A stretch of DNA of 17,252 nucleotides from Bacillota bacterium (lineage in GTDB: Bacteria > Bacillota > Dethiobacteria > DTU022). Of the stretch, positions 1 through 5,832 are shown piece by piece (within the stretch, counting starts at the first letter, position 1; each line of letters begins with the position of its first letter). The notes under the pieces are model-generated. The model saw only the letters and a program-made list of their open reading frames with translations. It was not told the origin of the DNA and searched no databases. The stretch lies in contig JAAYGO010000147.1 of NCBI GenBank assembly GCA_012727685.1, forward strand, positions 1-17,252, in the 5' to 3' direction. Both the position numbers and the translations under genes were made by a program.

Positions 1-236
1 ACGCTGTATTTTAAAGCCTTTTTGCGGTTTTACTCAATTTTTAGGCCGGTTCGTTGTGACTATTTATTAGCTATGATTCGTGTTACCTTTTAGCTTTAGT
101 TGACCTTTTTGGGGTCGAATCACTGGTCACTCCGGGTAGCTCTCCGTACCTGAACTAGCAATTGAGTCAAGGGTGAGTCAAGGGGACGGTGACTTTGACT
201 CAGTCCCCTTGACTCATGAAGGCCCGGCACCTTGCG
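1..236. other. Non-coding left edge with repeat DNA
   Basis: No convincing coding region was seen in these bases, which are AT-rich up to about 120. The last 75 bases carry repeat-derived sequence, described separately. Any gene to the left would have to end outside the window. I recognise no tRNA or known RNA here. Confidence 0.5.
163..232. repeat. Hairpin repeat after ino1, REP-like
   Basis: A perfect 14-bp inverted repeat (174-187 with 203-216, 15-base loop) is built from TGAGTCA/TGACTCA and GGGGAC/GTCCCC blocks. The TTGACTCA word or its complement occurs four times between 163 and 216. Right after it, 219-232 is the 14-mer AAGGCCCGGCACCT, which also forms the outer end of the 27-bp inverted repeat at 2994-3089. 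The block ends five bases short of the ino1 stop. On the ino1 transcript the stem has no U-tract, so a stabilising 3' hairpin or a mobile repeat fits better than an intrinsic terminator. Assignment to a REP/MITE-like family is inference. Confidence 0.6.
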
Positions 237-1328
237 TTAACGTTCCCTTTTGCCTTCTATAAATTCCTCCACCATTTTTTGAGCTTCCGTATCGGTGTAT
301 TGCACCGGCGGTGATTTCATCGTATAAGCGGAAATGGAGTGCAGTACGCCGCCGATTTGGCGATCGAAAGCCAGCTTCATGCAGCGGATGGCATCGATCA
401 TCACTCCACCGCTGTTCGGTGCATCTTCTACGGATAGTTTAACGTCTATGGTAAGCGGGACGTGGCCAAAACCTCTTCCTTCCATGCGGATGTAACAGAT
501 TTTATTGTCATTCAACCATGGAACATAATCACTGGGGCCAATATGAATTTGCTCATCGGCCAGTGCTGTTTTTAATTCTGATTGCACGGATTGGGTTTTT
601 GATATTTTCTTCGACTTGAGCCTGCTTCGGTTTAGCATGTTCAAAAAGTCGGTATTTCCCCCAAAGTTTAATTGGTAGGTGCGATCAAGAACGACGCCCC
701 GATTTTCGAACAACTTGGTCAAAGTGCGGTGAATGATGGTTGCTCCCACCTGGCTCTTCACGTCGTCGCCGATCAGCGGGATATTTTTATCGTGAAATTT
801 TTTATGCCAGCCTTCGTTTGACGCGATGAAGACCGGCATGGCATTAATGAACCCCACATTGGCCTTCAGGCAGGCTTCAGCGTAATATTTTGTCGCATTT
901 TCAGAGCCCACCGGCAGATAATTGATCAGTATTTCGGCGCCGCTTTCCTTTAAAACCCGGGCTACATCGCAGGGTTCCTGGTTGGCCAACACAAAACTTT
1001 TATCCTGATCATAATCCGCCATATGTTCGGATACTCCGTCCATGACGGGCCCCATTTGGACCTGGACAGGATAATCCGGCAGCTTGTCATAGAAAACAGT
1101 AGCGCAGTTTGGTTTAGCGAAAAGCGCCTCTTTGAGATTTTTCCCCACTTTGCGCTGATCCACGTCAAAAGCGGCCACTACTTCAATATCGCCCGGTCGA
1201 TAACCGCCAAGGTCATAGTGCATCAGTCCGATGCTCTCTTCCGGTGAACATTTATACATTTCAATTCCCTGTAATAATGCACTGGCGCAGTTCCCGACAC
1301 CGGCGATGGCGATCTTTATTTTAGACAA
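237..1328 (-). CDS. ino1: Inositol-3-phosphate synthase
   Basis: Converts glucose 6-phosphate to 1D-myo-inositol 3-phosphate through an NAD-dependent oxidation, aldol-type cyclisation and reduction in the cytosol. The 363-residue length matches the short actinobacterial/archaeal class rather than the roughly 500-residue eukaryotic one. Visible landmarks are the N-terminal dinucleotide loop GVGNCAS (10-16), the conserved GDDVKSQVGAT segment (187-197), NFGGNTDF (221-228) and the lysine-rich SRLKSKKISK stretch (235-244) near the active site. The start is TTG, chosen because a purine-rich AAGGAGGAGGAG site lies seven bases upstream. The gene stands alone: an unrelated membrane gene diverges from it and a repeat follows its stop. 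What the inositol is used for (phospholipid, compatible solute or thiol) cannot be read from the neighbours. Transfer from an actinobacterium or archaeon is possible but untested. Confidence 0.92.
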   Translation of the reverse strand: MSKIKIAIAGVGNCASALLQGIEMYKCSPEESIGLMHYDLGGYRPGDIEVVAAFDVDQRKVGKNLKEALFAKPNCATVFYDKLPDYPVQVQMGPVMDGVSEHMADYDQDKSFVLANQEPCDVARVLKESGAEILINYLPVGSENATKYYAEACLKANVGFINAMPVFIASNEGWHKKFHDKNIPLIGDDVKSQVGATIIHRTLTKLFENRGVVLDRTYQLNFGGNTDFLNMLNRSRLKSKKISKTQSVQSELKTALADEQIHIGPSDYVPWLNDNKICYIRMEGRGFGHVPLTIDVKLSVEDAPNSGGVMIDAIRCMKLAFDRQIGGVLHSISAYTMKSPPVQYTDTEAQKMVEEFIEGKRER

Positions 1329-1641
1329 TAAGGATCTCCTCCTCCTTCTTTAATGATTGGCCATTCAAATATTTAGGGAAGAAATTACTTTTCCATAGTA
1401 AACGATACGCTCCCGCATTTTACTTTTATAATAACAAACCTTGTAAATCGGCGCATAAAATCTTATTTTTAATCTGACTGCCTGTTATCCTGCATATTTT
1501 TTTTCTTTTTATGTTACAGTTCGCAGTAGACTCTTTAGCTATGCTATTTAAATTTTTCACTTCAAACAGGTGGTGGAAAATGATACGATTTGAGATGATT
1601 TAGTCGTGAGGCAGAAGAATATCTAACAATAAAGGAAAGAG
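1329..1641. other. Divergent intergenic region, AT-rich
   Basis: About 310 bases between ino1 and the DUF3784-like gene. It carries the ino1 ribosome binding site (1336-1347, minus) and a purine-rich site before the rightward gene (1631-1639). An extended -10-like TGTTATTAT can be read on the minus strand within 1426-1440, but no good -35 accompanies it. No coding sequence or strong hairpin was seen. Confidence 0.4.
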
Positions 1642-2409
1642 ATGAATAGGTTTGGCGGAAGCAATTATTTTTCTGGCCATGAGGGTTTTATATTTTTACT
1701 TGGTGTGGTGATCAAATATTTAAAAGCCTATTTCTTAATTGCCGGCTATAATACAGCTACAAAAGAGGAACAGCAGTATATGGCTGAGCAGGGTATCGGA
1801 GACTTTGTGGGACGGCAGTTAATGATTATGGCCGCAGCACCCCTGCTCGGGCTCATTCTTAAACGGGCAGGTTTTCTTTGGGGGATAGAAGTCGGTATAT
1901 TTATCTTCATCATTCTTGTTTTTTATTCAGTGCTTGCTGCCAGGCGATTTAATCCACCCCCGCATCATTATCCGCCTGGAGAGTTTAGGGGAAAAGCATC
2001 AAATACGAGAGCCAGCGTAATAGCACTGGCTATCAGTGCGGTGATATTAATTGGGATATTTGGTCTTATATTTTGGATCGCTCAACCAGCAGAATTTATT
2101 CTGGAGCAAAATGCGTTGCGAATCACCGGTGCCTACGGCACCGTTATCCCTTACTCTGATATTAAAAACGTAGAGTTAAGCAATACGATTCCAGAGCTGG
2201 ACAAAAGAACCAATGGTTTGAGTCTGGGGTCGATCCACAAGGGGCATTTTGCCGGAGAAATGGGAGAAGCTCTGCTGTTCATGCGCTCTAATTTGGAGCC
2301 TTTCATAATCATTCAGCGCAAAGAATCGAAAACGGTTATAATTAACTTAGCTGAACCTGCGGGCACCAGATCGCTTTACCGGCAGCTGGAGAGAAAAATC
2401 CAAAGCTAA
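1642..2409 (+). CDS. DUF3784-like membrane protein with PH-like tail
   Basis: A 255-residue membrane protein of unknown function. Residues about 14-100 resemble DUF3784 proteins: a first hydrophobic helix (about 15-34), the characteristic LIAGYNTATKEE segment (32-43), then two more helices (about 57-73 and 82-100). A proline/histidine-rich linker (105-112) leads to a fourth helix (about 125-147). The C-terminal part (about 152-236) has the alternating strand pattern of a bacterial PH-like domain, with an I-x-G-x-Y-G start and an IPYSDIKNVEL stretch at 169-179. The ATG is preceded by AAAGGAAAG. It is probably transcribed alone. The two-domain reading rests on pattern recognition. A role in envelope lipid or protein binding would be a guess. 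Confidence 0.6.
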   Translation: MNRFGGSNYFSGHEGFIFLLGVVIKYLKAYFLIAGYNTATKEEQQYMAEQGIGDFVGRQLMIMAAAPLLGLILKRAGFLWGIEVGIFIFIILVFYSVLAARRFNPPPHHYPPGEFRGKASNTRASVIALAISAVILIGIFGLIFWIAQPAEFILEQNALRITGAYGTVIPYSDIKNVELSNTIPELDKRTNGLSLGSIHKGHFAGEMGEALLFMRSNLEPFIIIQRKESKTVIINLAEPAGTRSLYRQLERKIQS

Positions 2410-2419
2410 TAAAACAAAA

Positions 2420-2445
2420 TATTTCGGACGATTGAGTCTGAAATA
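2420..2445. terminator. Hairpin after DUF3784-like gene
   Basis: A 10-bp stem (2420-2429 with 2436-2445, one G-U pair, 6-base loop) starts 11 bases after the stop codon. On the plus strand no T-run follows. Read on the minus strand it is followed by a T-rich run (complement of 2405-2419), so it would be a better intrinsic terminator for leftward transcription. Its function is uncertain. Confidence 0.35.
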
Positions 2446-2530
2446 AGGATAGTGGTAAGGATGAGCGTGACCGGAGGCAAACCGCACAGGGCATCCGGCA
2501 GGGGGACAAGGGCTAGCGTAGTAACTGAAT
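2446..2530. other. GC-rich non-coding island, unrecognised
   Basis: A short GC-rich stretch inside an AT-rich neighbourhood, between the DUF3784-like gene and the GNAT gene. It has self-complementary pieces (GGATG at 2459-2463 with CATCC further on; CGG and CCG flanking AGGCAAA). It could be a structured RNA or a remnant of a mobile intron, but I recognise no known family. Confidence 0.25.
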
Positions 2531-2579
2531 ATAATTGCGGCTGATTGAGCGCATTATTATTTATAAAAGGGTGGTCTTC

Positions 2580-3017
2580 ATGTTCACCATCAGGCAGGCA
2601 ACATTTAAAGATGCACATGATATCGCCGTTCTGTGCGGTCAGTTGGGTTACCCTTCAACACCAGAGGAGGTAAGCCGGCGGTTGGAATATATCCTTAATT
2701 GCAGCGATCATGCCCTCTTTGTGGCCGAAAGTCAGGGCGGCACAGTGATTGGGTGGGCCCATGTCTACAATTATGTTTTACCCGAATCAGATTTGATCGC
2801 CGAAGTGGGAGGGATTGTCGTCGATCAAAACCATCGGGGCATGGGGATCGGTAGAAAGCTGATTAAATATGTCGAGCAATGGGCCTGGGAAAATGGCCAG
2901 GCTAAGGTGATAATCCGCTCCAATGTAATCCGCAGCGAGAGTCACCGCTTTTATGAAAACTTGGGCTATGCCGTCGTAAAGAAGCAAGTTGTAAGGTGCC
3001 GGGCCTTGACATTGTGA
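2580..3017 (+). CDS. GNAT-family N-acetyltransferase
   Basis: A 145-residue acetyl-CoA-dependent acyltransferase; the substrate is unknown. The fold is visible as the N-terminal strand FTIRQAT, the central strand AEVGGIVVDQNHRG (74-87), the acetyl-CoA pyrophosphate loop R-G-M-G-I-G (86-91) followed by the helix GRKLIKYVEQWA, and the closing FYENLGY motif (124-130). The ATG at 2580 is preferred over an upstream in-frame TTG (2535) because it has an AAAGGGTGG site at proper spacing and starts the domain where the family does. The last seven residues (RCRALTL) and the stop codon are encoded inside the left arm of a perfect inverted repeat. The natural C-terminus therefore seems to have been replaced when that element arrived. 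The catalytic core is complete, so the protein may still work. Confidence 0.85.
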   Translation: MFTIRQATFKDAHDIAVLCGQLGYPSTPEEVSRRLEYILNCSDHALFVAESQGGTVIGWAHVYNYVLPESDLIAEVGGIVVDQNHRGMGIGRKLIKYVEQWAWENGQAKVIIRSNVIRSESHRFYENLGYAVVKKQVVRCRALTL

Positions 3018-3089
3018 CATTAAAAACAACAAGATGGTTATTATGGAAATAAGAGATATTTTATGTCACAATGTCAAGGCCCGGCACCT
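2994..3089. repeat. Perfect 27-bp inverted repeat element
   Basis: Arms at 2994-3020 and 3063-3089 are exact reverse complements over 27 bases, around a 42-base AT-rich centre. The outer 14 bases (AAGGCCCGGCACCT, 3076-3089) recur at 219-232 next to ino1. The element sits exactly between convergent genes: it encodes the last residues and stop of the GNAT gene, and its final base is the first position of the DUF4870 stop triplet on the other strand. Neither side has a T-run, so it is not a standard terminator, although such a stem would protect mRNA ends. A small non-autonomous mobile or REP-like element is the best reading. Confidence 0.75.
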
Positions 3090-3433
3090 CAGCGCAGGAA
3101 ACGGATGGTGAAGGGGTAGCGGTAGGAGATGCCTTCATTTGCTTTGAGTGAGGCGATGATTACCAGGACGAGATTGAGGATCATCAGGGCGGGCAGCAAT
3201 AAAATACCGATCAGTAAAAAGATTAAGAGACCGGCGATGAAATAGTAGATCAGAAAGGATATCTGGAAATTAAGCGATTCTTTTCCCTGGTCGTCTACGA
3301 AGGGGGATTCATTTTTTTTAATCAGCCAAACGATCAAAGGGCCAAGAATACTGCCCATGGGAACACCGAGTAAAGCGGAAAGTGCAGTCAGGTGACAAAG
3401 CATCCCCCAGGTTCGGGTATCTTTTTGATCCAT
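3089..3433 (-). CDS. DUF4870 small membrane protein
   Basis: A 114-residue integral membrane protein of the DUF4870 (Tic20-like) family; its molecular function is not established. The pattern is typical: an N-terminal soluble stretch with W-G-M-L-C-H-L-T-A-L, a first hydrophobic segment, the LGPLIVWLIKKNESPFVDDQ motif (about 31-50), the KESLNFQIS amphipathic helix, and two closing membrane segments. The ATG at 3431-3433 is preferred over a GTG five codons upstream because GGGAG lies eight bases before it. It is convergent with the GNAT gene and separated from it only by the inverted repeat. An extended -10 (TGGTAGAAT, complement of 3481-3489) is a plausible promoter. Confidence 0.8.
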   Translation of the reverse strand: MDQKDTRTWGMLCHLTALSALLGVPMGSILGPLIVWLIKKNESPFVDDQGKESLNFQISFLIYYFIAGLLIFLLIGILLLPALMILNLVLVIIASLKANEGISYRYPFTIRFLR

Positions 3434-3480
3434 TTTTTCAACTCCCACTCTATACCGTTAATTTATGATTCTTTATGGCG

Positions 3481-3489
3481 ATTCTACCA
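3481..3489 (-). promoter_or_regulatory. Candidate extended -10 for DUF4870 gene
   Basis: On the minus strand this reads TGGTAGAAT, a TG-N extended -10, about 48 bases before the chosen start. The matching -35 is poor. The ACAGT-AAA-ACTGT palindrome (3492-3504) lies just upstream, in the spacer, where a repressor could act. Confidence 0.35.
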
Positions 3490-3661
3490 TAACAGTAAAA
3501 CTGTGGCTACAGTAAAAAATGTGGCTGAGGATCCCAATTTACAGTGGAACAATGACTGTATAATCTTCGGTTTTTACCGCTCATTTTCTTGCGATAAATA
3601 CTTAATGATATTGAAACCTTTATTAACAACCGTTAATTTACGTTAATATTTAAAAAGAGCT

Positions 3662-3691
3662 TTGTCACTTCCTTGCCTCCCGGGTTATAAT
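3662..3691 (+). promoter_or_regulatory. Sigma-A-type promoter for GerM-like gene
   Basis: TTGTCA (3662-3667), an 18-base spacer and a perfect TATAAT (3686-3691) lie about 70 bases upstream of the GTG start. This reads as a housekeeping rather than a sporulation-sigma promoter. Confidence 0.65.
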
Positions 3692-3759
3692 CTTCTTAGA
3701 GAGCTTTGATGGTCAGTCTGCCTTATTTTGACACCCCATGATCCAGAGGAGGTCTATTT

Positions 3760-4785
3760 GTGTTTAGGCGTGGGGCAGTTGCCATTCTGTTGATCTGTTT
3801 TGGGTTGATCCAATTCTCAGGATGTGCGATGCCTGTTGACAGCAGGGTCGATGCTCAATTGGAAGAAGCAAAGGAATTGCCCGGTTATAATGATGGTGAA
3901 TGGTTTAAAATGACTCTTTATTTTCGCAATCTAGATCATGAACCGGGTGTTTCAGATTCAGAGCCGTTAATCCCCGTGACGAGGTATGTTCCCCAGACAG
4001 ATGCAACAGCCCGGGCAATCCTGACAGCGCTGCTGCGCGGCCCCTTGCCGAATGAGGAGCATCAATATCGTGTGGGGCCGGTGATCGATACTGCTGTCTT
4101 AATTGAGGACATTTATATTAAGGATCGGCTCTGCGTGATTCACTGGCAATGCGACGATCCCCTTTTCCCCGCACAGACCGGTTATCTGGCTGAGTCGCTC
4201 CTGGTTCAGTCGCTGGTGCAGTCCCTTACCTCCCATCCGCAAATTGATGCTGTATGGCTATTTAGAAACAACAGCCCCTGGCAGGGTGCAGAGCATTACT
4301 GGCTTACTCCCCTGAATAAAGCGGGCGGAACCCTTGTATATACCTTATATTTTAATGATCTGACGGCACTTAAACCGGAAAATATGCATTGGGAACAGGG
4401 CAGGCTGCAGCCGGTGCGAATTAGCTTAAGTGATCCGGTTGGGGAAGCACTGGAAAACCTCGCATTCTACCAGATCATAGACCTGCTTAAACTGAATTAC
4501 GGCCAAAACTGTGGGGCTGTATTCCCCGCCGACAACCGTGTCCTCAGCTTTTCATTGGAAGATGGACTGCTGGCCATCGATCTGGCAGGGTCAACCTTTA
4601 CCGGGCAGCGGTCGGCACTGTTGATGGTTAGATCGCTGGTTTACACTTTCACGGAGCTGCCGGAGATCGATCGGGTTATCGTGACCCTGGAGGGCGAGCC
4701 CTGGACCGGCGGCAATTTTGTCTGGAAGAAGCCCTTGCGAAGGGAAAACCTCCCGTATATGTTTTACGGCGAAGAACGGCCATAG
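3760..4785 (+). CDS. gerM: Lipoprotein with two GerMN domains
   Basis: A 341-residue exported lipoprotein. The N-terminus has arginines, a hydrophobic core (6-17) and a lipobox-like F-S-G-C with Cys22 as the lipidation site. Two GerMN repeats follow, at about 52-175 and 195-325. Each begins with a short strand ending in LYF (YFRNL and YFNDL) and carries a helix with the alanine/leucine-rich A-x-A-I-L-x-A-L-L-x-G-P pattern in the first copy. This layout is that of Bacillus GerM, which acts in the mother-cell/forespore envelope during sporulation; the same domain also occurs in vegetative lipoproteins. GTG is taken as the start because AGAGGAGGT lies six bases upstream. The promoter looks like sigma A. 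The gene runs into the lactate dehydrogenase gene with one base between stops. The gene symbol follows domain architecture and is not proven orthology. Confidence 0.8.
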   Translation: MFRRGAVAILLICFGLIQFSGCAMPVDSRVDAQLEEAKELPGYNDGEWFKMTLYFRNLDHEPGVSDSEPLIPVTRYVPQTDATARAILTALLRGPLPNEEHQYRVGPVIDTAVLIEDIYIKDRLCVIHWQCDDPLFPAQTGYLAESLLVQSLVQSLTSHPQIDAVWLFRNNSPWQGAEHYWLTPLNKAGGTLVYTLYFNDLTALKPENMHWEQGRLQPVRISLSDPVGEALENLAFYQIIDLLKLNYGQNCGAVFPADNRVLSFSLEDGLLAIDLAGSTFTGQRSALLMVRSLVYTFTELPEIDRVIVTLEGEPWTGGNFVWKKPLRRENLPYMFYGEERP

Positions 4786-4786
4786 C

Positions 4787-5743
4787 TTAGACCGGTTCCA
4801 GTGCGGCTGCCCGGCTGATTTGCTGCTGGCTCTTTTTAAGGATCGCGGCTGTCTGGCGCAGGGAGGCAATTTCATCCGGAGCCAGCTCCAGAGGAAGCAC
4901 TTCATTTACACCCTGCCGGTTAATCAGGGCGGGCAGGCTCATGCAGATGCCGCTGATGCCATAGAAATCGTTAACCAGGGTGGAAACGGTCAAGACGGAG
5001 TTTTCGTCCAAAAGAATGCTCCGGATTATCCGCACCACCGCCAGGGCGATGGAATAAAAAGTCGCCCCCTTGCGGGCAATGATCCGTTCCGCCGTATTGA
5101 TCACCCGCCTGCCGATTTCGTCTTGGGCGGAGCAGCCCTGGCCGCAAAAGCGGCAGTACTGTTCCAGTTTTATACCGGCGATTTGAGCGGCGCTCCATAC
5201 TGGAACAGCGCCTTCGCCGTGACCGCCGATCACATAGGCGTGAATATTGCGCGGGTCGATGCGGCAGTGCATGCTGAGCTGATTGCGGAGGCGGGCCGTG
5301 TCCAGCACTGTTCCCGATCCGATCACCTGCCCCGGGGGCAATCCGGAGATTTCCATGGCCAGGTAAGTGAGCGGATCAACCGGATTGGTGACCATGAGCA
5401 GGATAGCCTCGTCGGTTTGATCCAGGATCGCCGGTATGACCTGGTTAATAATGGCGGCATTTTGCTCGAGCAGGTCCAGGCGCGTCTGTCCCGGCTTTTG
5501 ATTGGCTCCGGCGGTGACGACGACAACTTGGGCGCCGCGACAGAGCTCGTAATCGCCCCAGCGGACAGTGGTGGGGTGTAGAAATGAGACGCCGTCCTGC
5601 AAATCGAGGGCTTCGCCCTCCGCTTTGGCGCTATTGATATCGATCAGGGAAAGCTTTTCCACCAGGCCTGATTGCAGCAGTGCATAGGCCGTGGTAGCGC
5701 CTACATTGCCGGCGCCAATGATCGCTACGTGGCGCGCTCTCAT
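4787..5743 (-). CDS. ldh: L-lactate dehydrogenase
   Basis: Reversibly reduces pyruvate to L-lactate with NADH in the cytosol. The 318-residue chain has the NAD loop GAGNVG (10-15), the adenosine-binding Asp35, and GANQKPGQTRLDL (78-90) with Gln82, the residue that favours pyruvate over oxaloacetate, and Arg88. It also has TNPVD (119-123), LDTAR (147-151) with Asp148/Arg151, and catalytic His175. The His motif is GGHGEGAVPVW instead of the usual GEHGD-type sequence, recalling malate dehydrogenases. Gln82 still argues for lactate dehydrogenase. The ATG has GAGGAGAG upstream. The gene is convergent with gerM and divergent from the Lgt-like gene. A specialised 2-hydroxyacid substrate is possible. 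Confidence 0.88.
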   Translation of the reverse strand: MRARHVAIIGAGNVGATTAYALLQSGLVEKLSLIDINSAKAEGEALDLQDGVSFLHPTTVRWGDYELCRGAQVVVVTAGANQKPGQTRLDLLEQNAAIINQVIPAILDQTDEAILLMVTNPVDPLTYLAMEISGLPPGQVIGSGTVLDTARLRNQLSMHCRIDPRNIHAYVIGGHGEGAVPVWSAAQIAGIKLEQYCRFCGQGCSAQDEIGRRVINTAERIIARKGATFYSIALAVVRIIRSILLDENSVLTVSTLVNDFYGISGICMSLPALINRQGVNEVLPLELAPDEIASLRQTAAILKKSQQQISRAAALEPV

Positions 5744-5791
5744 TTTTATTCGCTCTCCTCGCTTTAATTAAAAATCAAGATTTATTTTAGG

Positions 5792-5813
5792 ATGGCCGAT
5801 TAGCGGCGGCCAT
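5792..5813. promoter_or_regulatory. 7-bp inverted repeat in ldh/Lgt-like gap
   Basis: ATGGCCG (5792-5798) and CGGCCAT (5807-5813) are perfect complements with an 8-base spacer, inside the 89-bp divergent gap and just before the ribosome site of the Lgt-like gene. It could be an operator or a leader hairpin. No regulator is known to me for it. Confidence 0.3.
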
Positions 5814-5832
5814 ATGTAAAGGCGGTGTTCGC

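Larger units (their letters stand above)
3434..3759. other. Divergent intergenic region with short repeats
   Basis: About 325 bases between the DUF4870 gene and the GerM-like gene. It contains a two-copy near-tandem repeat (3492-3508 and 3509-3526, sharing ACAGTAAAA and TGTGGCT), ACAGT/ACTGT inverted pairs at 3492-3504 and 3541-3559, and a good sigma-A-type promoter near 3662-3691. A rightward reading frame exists at 3392-3646 but it has no ribosome site or family signature. Confidence 0.45.

Noticed and set aside
174..216. Intrinsic terminator of ino1
   Set aside because: The stem is strong, but no T-run follows on the ino1 strand. It is listed as a repeat instead.
2446..2530. Group II intron fragment
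   Set aside because: The GC-rich stretch recalled intron-like RNA, but no domain V, no reverse transcriptase and no boundary sequences could be identified.
2406..2618. Small leftward frame across the DUF3784/GNAT gap
   Set aside because: It overlaps the GNAT start and the GC-rich island, and has no ribosome site or recognisable product.
3392..3646. Rightward frame of about 84 codons in the DUF4870/GerM gap
   Set aside because: It begins inside the DUF4870 gene on the other strand, runs through promoter-like and repeat sequence, and shows no protein family signs.
4718..5581. Long rightward open frame opposite ldh
   Set aside because: It overlaps the complete lactate dehydrogenase on the other strand, its product shows no family signature, and it starts inside the GerM-like gene. 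It is a shadow of codon bias.
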